NCBI RefSeq assembly: GCF_028714975.1
Contig: NZ_JAQTLH010000001.1
Span: forward strand, 62,001-126,000
Source: Sulfurimonas sp.
GTDB lineage: Bacteria; Campylobacterota; Campylobacteria; Campylobacterales; Sulfurimonadaceae
Length of the DNA: 64,000 nucleotides
Direction of reading: 5' to 3'
Of the stretch, positions 32,973 to 43,053 are shown in pieces; position 1 is the stretch's first letter; every line of letters begins with the position of its first letter. The notes under the pieces are model-generated. The model was not told the origin of the DNA, ran no database searches, and worked only from the letters and a program-made list of their open reading frames with translations. The translations under genes and the position numbers were made by a program.

Positions 32973-35528
32973 ATGTTTATGGATATTAGAGAAGAGTTTT
33001 TAAAATTTTTTGAATCAAAAAACCACAATAGAGTAGCAAGTGCCCCACTTGTGCCGGATGATGCAACACTGCTTTTTAACAATGCCGGCATGGTGCCTTT
33101 TAAGTCTATTTTTACAGGCGAGATTCCTGTTCCGCAAAATCCGCGTGCTACTTCATGCCAAACATGTATTCGCGCAGGCGGAAAACACAACGATTTGGAA
33201 AATGTAGGCTACACTGCAAGACACCACACTTTTTTTGAGATGCTTGGTAACTTTAGCTTTGGTAATTACTTCAAAGAAGATGCGATTGATTATGCTTGGG
33301 AGTTTATAACCGGAGTTTTAAAATTTCCAAAAGAGAAGCTTTGGGTAACGGTTCATGAGAGTGATGATGAGGCTGAAGCGCTTTGGCAAAAACATATAAG
33401 CATAGATAGAATTATGCGTCTGGGCGATAAAGATAACTTCTGGCAGATGGGCGATACTGGACCGTGTGGACCATGTAGCGAAATCTTTTTTGACCAAGGT
33501 GCTGAGAGTTTCAGCGGCTCAGAAGATTATATGGGCGGAGACGGCGATAGATTTTTAGAGATCTGGAACCTTGTGTTTATGCAGTTTGAGAGAAGTAGCG
33601 ACGGCAAACTCACACCTCTTCCAAAACCATCAATCGACACAGGTATGGGACTAGAACGTGTTGTTGCAATTAGCGAGGGCGTAACAAGCAACTACTCTTC
33701 ATCTCTATTTATGCCGATTATCAAAAAAGTTGAGGAGATGCTTAATCAAGAGTATCTTTATGCTACCGGTGCATCTTACCGCGTTATAGCAGACCACATA
33801 AGAACCGTACTCTTTTTACTTGCTCAAGGTGTAAACTTCTCAAACGAGGGGCGCGGTTATGTTCTTCGTCGTATCTTAAGACGAGCAGTTAGACACGGAT
33901 ATCTGCTTGGATTTAGTGAACCGTTTATGCACAAACTCGTAGATACGGTAGTAGCGATTATGGGCAAAGAGTATGACTATTTAGCTACAAAATCAAATGC
34001 CGTAAAAGAGCAGATAGAGCTTGAAGAGGCGAGATTTTTCAAAACTATCGCATCTGGAATCGAGCTTTTTAATGCTGAGCTTGAAAATACAAAAGAAGTT
34101 TTCAGCGGAGAGGTTGCGTTTAAACTTTATGACACTTTTGGTTTTCCGCTTGACTTAACCGAAGATATGTTAAGAGAGAAAGATTTAAAACTAGACTCTG
34201 CCACATTTGATATGTTGATGCAAGAGCAGCGCACTCGCGCAAAAGCTGCTTGGAAAGGCAGCGGAGACGACGTGGTTCACGGAGATTTTAAAGAGCTTTT
34301 AGAAAAATTCGGCGAAAACAGTTTTGTGGGTTATGAGAGCACAAAACAAAAAAGTAAAGTTTTGGCACTTTTAGATGAGAGCTATCATCATACGGATAAG
34401 CTTAGTAAGGGTTCAAACGGCTGGGTATTTTTAGATGTTACTCCGTTTTATGCTCAAAGCGGCGGCCAATGTGGAGATAGCGGAGAGCTTGAGAGTTTTG
34501 CAAAGGTGCTTGACACTAAAAAATTCTTTGGACTTAATTTATCACAAATTTCGGTAGAAAAAGAGCTAAAAGTCGGAGATACGGTTGATGCGCATGTAGA
34601 TATCTCAAGAAATGAGATAACAAAACATCACTCTGCAACTCACCTGCTTCACTCTGTTTTATTTGATGTCTTAGGAGATCATATCTCTCAAGCGGGTTCA
34701 TTAGTGGAAGCGACAAGACTAAGATTTGACTTCTCACACCCAAAAGCACTTACTCATGAAGAGTTGGTGGAGATAGAGACAAGAGTAAATTATGAGATTT
34801 TAAGAGGTCTCGGCGGTAAAACAGAGGTTATGAGCATTGATGAGGCTAAAAAGTCGGGTGCAAAAGCTCAGTTTGGCGAGAAGTACGGAGATGAAGTCCG
34901 CGTTGTAAGTTTCGGCGATGTGAGTGTCGAGTTTTGCGGCGGCGTGCATGTAAATAACACGGCGGTTATCGGCTCGTTTATCATAACAAAAGAGAGCGGT
35001 GTAAGTGCAGGTGTACGACGTATAGAAGCGGTTTGCGGACATGCGGCATATGAGCATTTTACAGAGCAAAGAGTGTTAATCAAAGAGATTCAGTCTGAAG
35101 TTAAAAACTTAGATGTTATGGCTGGCATAAGCAGACTTAAATCAAATATAGCAGAGCTAAAAACAGAGCTTCATGCTGCTTTAAACAGCGTAAAAGCAGA
35201 TATGAAGGTTGAGCAAATCAACGGTGTAAGCGTTGTTGTCGATGAGCTTTTAAGCGGTGATATTAAAGAGAAGATAGACGAGCTTAAAAATCAACATGAT
35301 AAACTTTGTGCTATACTATTTCAGGTAAAAGACGACAAAGTTATGATGGCTGCGGGTGTAAAAGATGCAGAGGCTAAGGCAGGAGATTGGATTAAACATA
35401 TTGCTCCGCTTCTTGGCGGCGGCGGCGGCGGAAGAGCAGATTTTGCACAAGCCGGCGGTAAAGATATCTCAAAACTAGCAGAAGCAAAAATTGAGGCGAT
35501 GAACTTTATAGTAAAAGCTCTTTCGTAG
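32973..35528 (+). CDS. alaS: Alanyl-tRNA synthetase
   Basis: It charges tRNA-Ala. The 851 residues have the class II catalytic domain at the N-terminus ([44 protein letters not shown]), then the editing domain with the zinc pairs HSATHLLHS and [11 protein letters not shown]-terminal C-Ala domain ends in [19 protein letters not shown]. Start may be ATG 32973 or the second at 32979. Confidence 0.98.
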   Translation: MFMDIREEFLKFFESKNHNRVASAPLVPDDATLLFNNAGMVPFKSIFTGEIPVPQNPRATSCQTCIRAGGKHNDLENVGYTARHHTFFEMLGNFSFGNYFKEDAIDYAWEFITGVLKFPKEKLWVTVHESDDEAEALWQKHISIDRIMRLGDKDNFWQMGDTGPCGPCSEIFFDQGAESFSGSEDYMGGDGDRFLEIWNLVFMQFERSSDGKLTPLPKPSIDTGMGLERVVAISEGVTSNYSSSLFMPIIKKVEEMLNQEYLYATGASYRVIADHIRTVLFLLAQGVNFSNEGRGYVLRRILRRAVRHGYLLGFSEPFMHKLVDTVVAIMGKEYDYLATKSNAVKEQIELEEARFFKTIASGIELFNAELENTKEVFSGEVAFKLYDTFGFPLDLTEDMLREKDLKLDSATFDMLMQEQRTRAKAAWKGSGDDVVHGDFKELLEKFGENSFVGYESTKQKSKVLALLDESYHHTDKLSKGSNGWVFLDVTPFYAQSGGQCGDSGELESFAKVLDTKKFFGLNLSQISVEKELKVGDTVDAHVDISRNEITKHHSATHLLHSVLFDVLGDHISQAGSLVEATRLRFDFSHPKALTHEELVEIETRVNYEILRGLGGKTEVMSIDEAKKSGAKAQFGEKYGDEVRVVSFGDVSVEFCGGVHVNNTAVIGSFIITKESGVSAGVRRIEAVCGHAAYEHFTEQRVLIKEIQSEVKNLDVMAGISRLKSNIAELKTELHAALNSVKADMKVEQINGVSVVVDELLSGDIKEKIDELKNQHDKLCAILFQVKDDKVMMAAGVKDAEAKAGDWIKHIAPLLGGGGGGRADFAQAGGKDISKLAEAKIEAMNFIVKALS

Positions 35529-35564
35529 AATAGGTTTCTTACAGTAAATATATAATTGACCTTA

Positions 35565-35692
35565 TGCACTAAAAGTGCGTAAAGAACCTCTTACTCTCCC
35601 GCATTTGCGGGTAGCTTTAGGGGGTTGTAAGGGACAAAGGTGTCCCTGCCGCAAATAGGGGCGGTGCTCCTATTTGTGCGTAACACCAGTAT
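35565..35692. repeat. Dispersed palindromic repeat, copy B
   Basis: Reverse orientation relative to copy C. Left, a hairpin GCACTAAAAGTGC (TTATGCACT/AGTGCGTAA). Then CCCGCATTTGCGGG, the core CTTTAGGGGGTTGTAAGGGACA with GGGACA/TGTCCC pairing, CAAATAGGGGC/GCTCCTATTTG, and the end motif GTGCGTAACACCAGT (35676-35690). It fills the alaS to membrane-protein gap of 197 bp. Confidence 0.75.
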
Positions 35693-35725
35693 ATAACAAA
35701 CTTTGTGATAAGACGGAGGTTTAAA

Positions 35726-36208
35726 ATGCAAGAGTTTTTTCTGGAAAATAAAGTTATCATTGTTTTTTTACATGTCATAAGCGGTGTGATTTGGGTTGGC
35801 GGAATGATTGCGATGCGTTATGCCGCGCATCAATCGTTTTTAAAAATAGAGTCACCCCATAAACGCTTAGAGCATATTGCCTATGCGCTTAAGCGGCTCT
35901 TCTACATAGTTTTCCCGTTTGTAATTACCCTGATGGTAACTGCTATTTTTATGATAAAGGGCTATGGACTCTCAGAGAGTGATTTTTCTGTCTATGCATA
36001 TTTCAAAGAAGTTATCTGGAGTGTTATGTTTCTTAACTTAATGATTATGATTTATTTAAGAAACAGGGGTGAGATGCTTTTAGCAAAGGGCGATATGGTC
36101 GGCGCAAAAAATCAGCTTGAGCTTATCGGGAAAATTATGGTGCCGCTAAATATAGGACTTGGTGTTGTGGCAATATTTTTTGGAACTTATCTCTCAAGTA
36201 ATTTATAG
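35726..36208 (+). CDS. Four-span membrane protein, CopD/HemJ-like
   Basis: I start at ATG 35726 (MQEFFLENKVIIVFLHVIS), with ACGGAGG 7 bp upstream; a GTG at 35705 would add seven residues. 160 residues with four membrane spans and conserved His and Arg in FLHVISGVIWVGGMIAMRYA, as in CopD and UPF0093/HemJ-type proteins. Function (copper import, heme step or other) is not decidable. It overlaps maf by 1 bp. Confidence 0.75.
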   Translation: MQEFFLENKVIIVFLHVISGVIWVGGMIAMRYAAHQSFLKIESPHKRLEHIAYALKRLFYIVFPFVITLMVTAIFMIKGYGLSESDFSVYAYFKEVIWSVMFLNLMIMIYLRNRGEMLLAKGDMVGAKNQLELIGKIMVPLNIGLGVVAIFFGTYLSSNL

Positions 36209-36753
36209 TGATAAGGCTCGCTTCATCTTCGCCGACCCGTGCACGGCTTCTTAAGAGTTCCGGCATTGAATTTATACAAGAGAGTGTTGATTTTGATGAA
36301 GATAGTATAGTCGCCTCGTCTCCTAAAAATTTCGTTTATATCGCTACACTCGGAAAATTTGAAGCAAACATTAAAGCATTCGGATACAATGATTATCCGC
36401 TTTTGGTTGCCGATACCGTCGTTACGGCAGGCGGTAAAATACTCAGAAAAGCAAAAACGCTAGAAGAGGCGAGAGAGATTTTACTCACTCAAAGCCAAAG
36501 CATTACAAGCATAATTACATGTATGATTTTTCAATCAAAAGAGATGAAGATTATAGATATCTCTAAGACGGACTATATTTTTGATGCTTTTGATTTGGAT
36601 GATGTAGAGAGATATCTTCATGGCGGAGATTGGCGCGGAAAAGCCGGTGCATGTATGGTTGAGGGCTTTTGCAAAAGATACATTAAAAGTGTAAGAGGGT
36701 ATGAGAGTACCGCTATGGGGTTAAATATAGAAATATTAAAGAGATTTTTGTAA
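36208..36753 (+). CDS. maf: Maf-family nucleotide pyrophosphatase
   Basis: A 181-residue Maf protein starting at GTG. The signature is MIRLASSSPTRARLLKSSGI, then LLVADTVV and the final MGLNIEIL. Maf enzymes hydrolyse non-canonical nucleoside triphosphates (dTTP/UTP or modified bases) and were first tied to septum formation. Overlaps the genes on both sides by one base. Confidence 0.93.
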   Translation: MIRLASSSPTRARLLKSSGIEFIQESVDFDEDSIVASSPKNFVYIATLGKFEANIKAFGYNDYPLLVADTVVTAGGKILRKAKTLEEAREILLTQSQSITSIITCMIFQSKEMKIIDISKTDYIFDAFDLDDVERYLHGGDWRGKAGACMVEGFCKRYIKSVRGYESTAMGLNIEILKRFL

Positions 36754-37847
36754 TGTACTATACAAAAGAGCTTGAGGCTCTAAAGAGATCAAAAAGATAT
36801 AGAACCAGAGAGGTTGTCGATAATAACATTTTGGATTTTGCGTCCAATGATTATCTCGGACTTGCTCATAATAAAGAGCTTCATAATGCGACATGCAAAA
36901 TTTTGTCGGATATGCCGCTGCATAGTTCAAAAGCTTCACTTTTAGTAAACGGATATCATCAAATTCATAAAGATTTTGAAACAGCATTGTGCGAAGCAAA
37001 CGGCTTTCTTGAGGGGGTGATTTTGGGGAGCGGATTTAACGCAAATATGGCACTCATCGAATCACTCGTGCGAAGAGGCGATACCCTTTTTATGGATGAA
37101 AAGTACCATGCTTCTGGAGTTTTGGCAACAAGATTAAACGGTATGGATGTTAAATTTTTTACTCATAACGATATGAGTGAGTTAGAAGAGTTACTAAAAG
37201 CATCAAATGCAAATAGAAAAATAGTTGCGGTTGAGGGAATCTACTCAATGGACGGTGATTTGGTTCATAAAGATGTATTTGAAATTTGCAACGGGTATGA
37301 TGCGATTTTGATAGTGGATGAGGCTCACAGCAGCGGAGTCGTCGGTAAAAAGCTTATGGGAGTGTTTGACTACTATGATGTAGCGATAAAACCAAACCAT
37401 ATCAAAATGGGAACGCTTGGCAAAGCGTACGGGAGTTTTGGAGCTTTTATCTTGGCATCTTCTCATATAGTAGAGTACCTTGTAAACCGTGCAAAACCAA
37501 TTATCTATGCAACTTCGCTCTCGCTCTATGATACTCTTTTGGCACATAACGCTCTTAATTATATATTAGAAAACAAAGAGTCTTTAAAGCAAGAGATAAA
37601 AAAAAGACAAGAGATAGTTTATGAGGAACTTGGCATTAGGATTGAGGGTTTGATAGTTCCGATTGTTATAAACGATAATGAAAAAGTTATAAAAATTCGT
37701 GATGAGTTGAAGAGTTTGGGTTATGCCGTAGGCGGCATAAGACAGCCGACAGTTGAGCGTGCCATCATAAGATTGATAGCAAGATTAGGCAATAGTTGCG
37801 AGAAGTTAAGAGAGTTGTGTATAAATTTGGCTAAAATAAAAAAATGA
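36753..37847 (+). CDS. bioF: 8-amino-7-oxononanoate synthase (BioF-like)
   Basis: A PLP alpha-oxoamine synthase of 364 residues. DFASNDYLGLAHN at the front, DEKYHASG, the DEAHSSGVVGKK metal/PLP segment and the PLP-Lys in GTLGKAYGSFGAF. Joins pimeloyl-ACP and alanine in biotin synthesis, though the wider family also includes Kbl. No other bio genes are here. It overlaps the next gene by 4 bp. Confidence 0.88.
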   Translation: MYYTKELEALKRSKRYRTREVVDNNILDFASNDYLGLAHNKELHNATCKILSDMPLHSSKASLLVNGYHQIHKDFETALCEANGFLEGVILGSGFNANMALIESLVRRGDTLFMDEKYHASGVLATRLNGMDVKFFTHNDMSELEELLKASNANRKIVAVEGIYSMDGDLVHKDVFEICNGYDAILIVDEAHSSGVVGKKLMGVFDYYDVAIKPNHIKMGTLGKAYGSFGAFILASSHIVEYLVNRAKPIIYATSLSLYDTLLAHNALNYILENKESLKQEIKKRQEIVYEELGIRIEGLIVPIVINDNEKVIKIRDELKSLGYAVGGIRQPTVERAIIRLIARLGNSCEKLRELCINLAKIKK

Positions 37848-38533
37848 ATGTCTCAAGGCTGCATATAACAATCGATAAAAAGAGTTTGGTGGATATAGGG
37901 TTTAGCATCCCTTCTTCACTGGCTTTGGTAGGGCAGAGCGGAAGCGGTAAAAGTTTGACCATTAAGGCACTTCTTGGAATGTTGCCTCGCAGCATGGAAG
38001 TAGAGCTAGAGTATGAAAACGGCTTTGAGTTTATTGCCGGAGATACTTTGGCATTTGTGCCTCAAAATCCGTTTACGGCACTCTCTCCGCTTACAAAGAT
38101 AAAAAAGCAGTTTTTTATTCCGCTGCCAAAAGTTGAAAAACTTTTTGCGCAAGTGGGATTGGATGCGGGGCTTTTAGAGAGGTTTCCGCCGGAACTCTCA
38201 GGCGGACAGCTTCAAAGAGTAGTAATCGCCATGGCGCTTAGTCATGAGCCAAAGCTTATTTTGCTTGATGAGCCGACAACGGCGCTTGACCCGCAGATGA
38301 GAGTCGTGATTTTAACTCTTTTAAAAACTCTTCAAAGCGAGTTTGGATTTAAGATACTTTTTGTGACGCATGATATCTCATCTGCCAAGATTTTATGCGA
38401 AGATATTTGTGTTATAAAAGACGGACAAGTAGTAGAGAGCGGAAAAATGGATAGTGTACTGCAAAATCCGATTGCCGAGTATACAAAAATTTTAATTGAT
38501 GCAAATTTTGCAAATAGGAAATTTAGAATATGA
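37844..38533 (+). CDS. ABC transporter ATP-binding protein (peptide/nickel type)
   Basis: A 229-residue nucleotide-binding protein. Walker A GQSGSGKS, Q-loop QNPFTALSP, signature ELSGGQLQR, Walker B LILLDEPT and the switch His in FVTHD. It is like DppD/NikD (QNPFTAL) but short, and no permease or binding protein is next to it. Lies between bioF and a penicillin-binding protein, each overlapping by 4 bp. Partner unknown. Confidence 0.9.
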   Translation: MNVSRLHITIDKKSLVDIGFSIPSSLALVGQSGSGKSLTIKALLGMLPRSMEVELEYENGFEFIAGDTLAFVPQNPFTALSPLTKIKKQFFIPLPKVEKLFAQVGLDAGLLERFPPELSGGQLQRVVIAMALSHEPKLILLDEPTTALDPQMRVVILTLLKTLQSEFGFKILFVTHDISSAKILCEDICVIKDGQVVESGKMDSVLQNPIAEYTKILIDANFANRKFRI

Positions 38534-40497
38534 AAATTATAAAAAAAATATTTTTTACCGTCGTTTTGCTTGGATTGTTAATCCCGTTTTTAATGATGGG
38601 GTATTTTCTTAGTGAATATAGGTATGACATATCATCATTGACTGATTATAAGCCACCCGTTACAACAAGATTTTATGATAAAAACGGTGAAAAAATCGCA
38701 AATATTTTTGATAAAGAACATAGATATTATGCCTCTTTTAATGAGATTCCGCCAAGAGCCATAGAGGCACTTTTAGCAATAGAAGATACCACTTTTTTTG
38801 AACATACCGGTATAAATGTAGATGCTATTTTTAGAGCAATTATAAAAGATGTTCAAGCAGGCAAGATGGTTGAGGGTGCAAGTACAATTACGCAGCAGCT
38901 GGTAAAAAACAGACTCTTAAGCAGAGAAAAAAAGTTAGAAAGAAAAATGCAAGAGGTTATCTACTCTATGATAGTGGAAGCGGCACTAAGTAAAGAGGAG
39001 ATACTGGAGAGATATTTAAACGAGATATATTTCGGTCATGGATATTATGGGATAAAAACGGCGGCGGACGGCTATTTTCATAAAAAATTATCCGAGTTGA
39101 CACTAAAAGAGATGGCTATACTTGTAGGTTTGCCAAAAGCGCCTAGCACTTATACCCCGACTAAAAATTATGAAATATCTATGGGCAGAGCAAATCGTGT
39201 AGTATCAAGAATGTATTCTCTTGGCTGGATAGATGAAGAGACGCACAATAAAGCTCTGCAGGAAAAACCGAAAGTTTTTGATGATACGCTAACACAAAAC
39301 AGTGCTCCGTTTGTAGTGGATGAAATTTTAAGAAAAGCCGAAGAGTTAGGTATCCATGATATAAAAACAGGCGGGTATGAGATATATACCACGATAGATA
39401 TAAAGCTTCAAGAGGCGGCGGAGAGTTCGTTGAAAAAAGCTTATGATATGTCGATAGAGAGAATGAAAGGGTATAAAATTGACGCGGCAACTTTAGAAGC
39501 TAAGACAAAACTTTTAAACGGTGCACTTGTTTCATTGGACTCAAAAACAGGAGATATCTTGGCACTCGTCGGTAGTGTTGATTATAAGAAAAATTCATAT
39601 AACAGAGCAACGCAGGGTCGTCGTCAACCGGGTTCTGCATTTAAGCCGTTTATATATCAGGTCGCGATTGATTTGGGATATTCGGGTGCAACGGAACTTG
39701 TAGATATTGCTAAAACATACACATATGAAAGAGACGGCGAAGAGGTTAAGTGGCAGCCGAAAAATTATGAAGACAATTATGAGGGTATATTAACGCTTAG
39801 AGAAGCGCTTATCCACTCAAGAAATCTAGCGACTATCAATCTTGTAAGCGATATAGGGCTAAGCCAGCTTCTTAAAGAGTTTAAAAAGTTCGGCATTGCC
39901 AATGTTCCCGAAGATTTGTCAATAGCGCTTGGGACTATCTCTCTCTCGCCTTTGGATTTGGCAAAATACTATACATCTTTTGCAAACTCAGGTATTCAGA
40001 TTGAACCAAATTTGATACGATACATAGAGAAGGGCTCGGCTAAGATTTATGAGAAAAAAGAGAAAACCCGTTTTATTACCGAAAAAACACAAGCCTATAT
40101 AATGACGACAATTTTAAAAGATGTCGTAGAAAGAGGAACGGGAAAACAGGCTAAAGTTGAGGGGATAGAACTTGCAGGAAAAACCGGAACTACAAATAAC
40201 AATATAGATGCATGGTTTGCAGGGTATTCGCCGACGATTCAGACTGTTGTCTGGTTTGGAAACGATGATAACACTCCTATGTACAGTATAGAGACGGGCG
40301 GTAGAGTAGCTGGACCTGCTTTTGCTTTATACTATCAGCATATATTAAAACTGTATCCTCAGATTCAGAGAAAGTTTGATGTCCCAGAAGGTGTTAGAGA
40401 AGTTACTATAAACGGTAAAAAAGAGTACTTTAGCAATACTTCAAAACCGCCTCGCGCCGAAGCGGAGGTTACTGCCGGAGATAAACTGCTTTTTTAA
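38530..40497 (+). CDS. mrcA: Class A penicillin-binding protein (PBP1A)
   Basis: A bifunctional peptidoglycan glycosyltransferase/transpeptidase of 655 residues. A single membrane helix (about 7-27) is followed by the GT51 domain with EDTTFFEHTGI and GASTITQQLVKN. The transpeptidase domain has the Ser in GSAFKPF, SRN in HSRNLAT, and KTG in LAGKTGTTNNN. All catalytic motifs are intact. Its stop is immediately followed by repeat copy C. Confidence 0.96.
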   Translation: MKIIKKIFFTVVLLGLLIPFLMMGYFLSEYRYDISSLTDYKPPVTTRFYDKNGEKIANIFDKEHRYYASFNEIPPRAIEALLAIEDTTFFEHTGINVDAIFRAIIKDVQAGKMVEGASTITQQLVKNRLLSREKKLERKMQEVIYSMIVEAALSKEEILERYLNEIYFGHGYYGIKTAADGYFHKKLSELTLKEMAILVGLPKAPSTYTPTKNYEISMGRANRVVSRMYSLGWIDEETHNKALQEKPKVFDDTLTQNSAPFVVDEILRKAEELGIHDIKTGGYEIYTTIDIKLQEAAESSLKKAYDMSIERMKGYKIDAATLEAKTKLLNGALVSLDSKTGDILALVGSVDYKKNSYNRATQGRRQPGSAFKPFIYQVAIDLGYSGATELVDIAKTYTYERDGEEVKWQPKNYEDNYEGILTLREALIHSRNLATINLVSDIGLSQLLKEFKKFGIANVPEDLSIALGTISLSPLDLAKYYTSFANSGIQIEPNLIRYIEKGSAKIYEKKEKTRFITEKTQAYIMTTILKDVVERGTGKQAKVEGIELAGKTGTTNNNIDAWFAGYSPTIQTVVWFGNDDNTPMYSIETGGRVAGPAFALYYQHILKLYPQIQRKFDVPEGVREVTINGKKEYFSNTSKPPRAEAEVTAGDKLLF

Positions 40498-40592
40498 CTG
40501 ATGTTACGCACTAAATGGGCTTCGCTCATTTAGTGGCAGGGACAAAATGTCCCTTGCAACCCCCTAAAGTTACGAAAAACAAGTTTTTTGTG
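40497..40592. repeat. Dispersed palindromic repeat, copy C (best preserved)
   Basis: Starts at the last base of mrcA: ACTGATGTTACGCAC, then CACTAAATG/CATTTAGTG with a GGCTTCGCT loop, GGGACA/TGTCCC, the shared TTGCAACCCCCTAAAG, and the hairpin AAAAACAAGTTTTTTG at 40576-40591, which has a T-run on the + strand and could terminate mrcA. Confidence 0.8.
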
Positions 40593-40594
40593 TT

Positions 40595-41017
40595 TTAATA
40601 TTCGTCGCGGACGAGATTATGACAGCGAAAACAAGCGTGTTCTATGTAGGTGTAAGCTCTTTGAGCTTCCTCTCTGCGAACTATGCCTGATTGATTGCGC
40701 TTATTTTCAATAGCATCTAAAATAATTTGAACATTATGGCTGATAATCTGCGCACTCATAACGGCTTCACTTGCTTTATGCTTTTTGCTAGCAGGAAGCA
40801 TTTCCGAAAACTTTTCTTTGTTTCCAAGCAGCTCTTGCGAATGTTGGGCAAAACGCTTAATAGATTTTTCTACACCGCTTTGATCGCTTGAGATAAACCC
40901 TCTTTGAACTTCGCGAAGCTCTTCATTGAGAAGCAGCATATTTGACTTTAAATCATACGCCGCAAGTGATGTAAATAGCAACGGTACAAGACTTATTAAC
41001 ACTCTTTTTTTAAACAT
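40595..41017 (-). CDS. Small periplasmic c-type cytochrome with C-terminal heme site
   Basis: I start at ATG 41017 (MFKKRVLISLVPLLFTSLAA, signal peptide; AAGGA site); a longer reading to 41056 adds 13 residues before the signal. 140 residues; the body is helical, and the heme motif CFRCH lies near the C-terminus. This helix-bundle-then-heme order is that of cytochrome c'-type (class II) proteins. Partner unknown. The mature protein would be about 120 residues. Confidence 0.83.
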   Translation of the reverse strand: MFKKRVLISLVPLLFTSLAAYDLKSNMLLLNEELREVQRGFISSDQSGVEKSIKRFAQHSQELLGNKEKFSEMLPASKKHKASEAVMSAQIISHNVQIILDAIENKRNQSGIVRREEAQRAYTYIEHACFRCHNLVRDEY

Positions 41018-41092
41018 AGTTCCATCCTTAATTGTTATCTTTTTCAATTGTATCATAATTTTATAGTAAAATTAAAATTGCAAAGGGCGGCA

Positions 41093-41821
41093 ATGGGCAA
41101 AATATTTTTAAGTATATTTCTGTTTAGTACATATTTAGTGGCTGATGAAGCGCATGAAATTATCAAAAAACTTGATGAAAATTTCAGAGGCAAAAGTATC
41201 TATATGCAGTTAAATATGAAGATAGTCTCTATGGGGCATGAACGGGTTATGAAAGTGCAGAGCTACTCACAAGGAACAAAGAAAAGTTTTGTGAAAATCA
41301 TCTATCCTCCAAAAGATGAGGGAATAACCTTTTTAAGCCTTGATAAAGAGATGTGGCAGTATGTGCCGAAGATAGAGAGAGTTATAAAAATTCCGCCCTC
41401 TATGATGCTTCAAAAGTGGATGGGAAGTGACATAACCAACGATGATATGGTAAAACAGAGTTCGATGGTAGAGGATTATGAACCAAAAATCATCAAAAGA
41501 GAGGGCAGCGTAGTAACTATCGAGCTTATACCAAAAGAGAATGCTCCCGTGGTTTGGGGTAAAATCATAACAAATATAGACACCGCGACTTACACTTCCC
41601 ATAAAGATATCTTTTACGATGAAGAGGGCAAAGAGGTGAGATTTTTTATATACGAGAAAGTAAAAAAAGTAGGCAGCTATTTTATCCCTACTTATTGGAG
41701 AGTAGAGGCAAGCGACGCAAAGGGCAGATATACCGAAATGGTTATAGAAGAGGTTGAGTATGACACGAAAATCTCTGATGAGTATTTCACCAAAAGTGCG
41801 TTGAAGAGGTTTTCAAAGTAG
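41093..41821 (+). CDS. LolA-like outer-membrane lipoprotein-sorting protein
   Basis: I start at ATG 41093 (MGKIFLSIFLFSTYLVA, signal peptide); the ATG at 41048 would place 15 residues before it. 242 residues of the PF17131 (LolA-like) type: YMQLNMKIVS, KVQSYSQGTKKSFVKII, FLSLDKEMWQYVPKIERVIKI (a family signature), SDITNDDM and the YFTKSALKRF ending. The fold is a hydrophobic half-barrel that carries lipid. First of five genes spaced by 11 bp or less. Confidence 0.88.
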   Translation: MGKIFLSIFLFSTYLVADEAHEIIKKLDENFRGKSIYMQLNMKIVSMGHERVMKVQSYSQGTKKSFVKIIYPPKDEGITFLSLDKEMWQYVPKIERVIKIPPSMMLQKWMGSDITNDDMVKQSSMVEDYEPKIIKREGSVVTIELIPKENAPVVWGKIITNIDTATYTSHKDIFYDEEGKEVRFFIYEKVKKVGSYFIPTYWRVEASDAKGRYTEMVIEEVEYDTKISDEYFTKSALKRFSK

Positions 41822-41832
41822 GATGAGCAGAA

Positions 41833-43053
41833 ATGTTTAAACTTGCACTTAAAAATACTCTTTTTTACAAAGGTCGCTCTATTGCGACGGCTATTTTGAC
41901 CTTTGTATCGACGATGCTTTTTATACTTTTTATATCCTTGCAAGACGGTTCACACAACTCCATGCTTGAAAATTCACTTAAAATTTACACGGGTGCCATA
42001 GAGATTTACCGCAAAGATTATCGCGATGTAGGCGGTAACGAGTATCTTATAGAAGACGCCAAAGCTATTACTGACAAACTTGCTAAAATAGATGCTATTG
42101 AAGCTTTTAGCACAAGGTATGAAACTTATGGTCTATTTTCAAGCAAAGAGTACTCTGCGGCTTCTATGGTTGCGGGTATAGAGCCAAATAAAGAGAAAGT
42201 TTTAAGCTCTCTTGGCTCGGCGCTTAAAGAGGGTCGGTTTTTAGATGAGAATATCGGGAATTGTATCTATATGGGTGCAGAGTTGGTTAAAAAACTAAAG
42301 CTTGGCATCGATGATGAGGTTGCTTTTGTCGGGGGTGCAAGTGACGACTCTTTTGCGGCTGATATATTTAAGCTGTGCGGAGTTTTTAAAACGGGTTTGT
42401 TTGAGTTTGATTCCAGTGCCTCTTTTGTCTCAAGGAGCTATCTTGATGAGTTGATGCATGCAAAAAACAAGGCTTCGTATATAACTATAAAGCTAAAAAA
42501 CATCAATGATGCAGAGAAAGTAAACAGCGAAATCATAAAAATTCTCGGGGATAAAGAGTTAGAGTCTCTTACATGGAAAACTCTTATGAAGAGTATGGTT
42601 GAAGCTATGGAAATTGATGCTATTTTTGGATATATCTCCCTCTCTTTGTTTCTTGTAGTAATATTTTTTGTTATTATGATTTACGGTTTCATAAATATCA
42701 GTTCTCGCATAAAAGAGTTTGGAGTTCTGCGCTCTATCGGACTATCAAAGAAAAATATCTTTTTGCTTCTTTTTTATGAGATTTTTATACTTTCGACTAT
42801 TTCGGTTATTTTAGCTACGCCGATAGCTGCTTATATCTGTTATTACTACCATATAAACCCTGTCGTAATCGAGGGAATAGCCGATATGTACAAAGATTAC
42901 GGAGTAGTTTCGGATGAGATACCGTTTAATTTTGACATCTTTACCATCTTTTGGAATGTCACGATTGTATATATGCTGAATTTTTTGAGCATTTTGTATC
43001 CATACCTATACATAAATTCATTCAAACCTATTGAGGCGACAAGACATGTATAA
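41833..43053 (+). CDS. FtsX/MacB-type ABC permease (first of two)
   Basis: A 406-residue membrane protein. One helix near the N-terminus, a large periplasmic domain (about 45-265), then three helices at the C-terminus (SLFLVVIFFVIMIYGFINI, NIFLLLFYEIFILST, and a last near IFWNVTIVYMLNFL). FGVLRSIGLSKKNIF is the FtsX coupling helix that contacts the ATPase. Layout matches LolC/LolE rather than an importer. 8-bp overlap with the second permease. Confidence 0.9.
   Translation: MFKLALKNTLFYKGRSIATAILTFVSTMLFILFISLQDGSHNSMLENSLKIYTGAIEIYRKDYRDVGGNEYLIEDAKAITDKLAKIDAIEAFSTRYETYGLFSSKEYSAASMVAGIEPNKEKVLSSLGSALKEGRFLDENIGNCIYMGAELVKKLKLGIDDEVAFVGGASDDSFAADIFKLCGVFKTGLFEFDSSASFVSRSYLDELMHAKNKASYITIKLKNINDAEKVNSEIIKILGDKELESLTWKTLMKSMVEAMEIDAIFGYISLSLFLVVIFFVIMIYGFINISSRIKEFGVLRSIGLSKKNIFLLLFYEIFILSTISVILATPIAAYICYYYHINPVVIEGIADMYKDYGVVSDEIPFNFDIFTIFWNVTIVYMLNFLSILYPYLYINSFKPIEATRHV

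Noticed and set aside
35417-35434. GGC repeat in alaS as a possible phase-variation tract
   Set aside because: It encodes the normal glycine run in the conserved C-terminal domain of AlaS; the repeat is in triplets and does not shift the frame.
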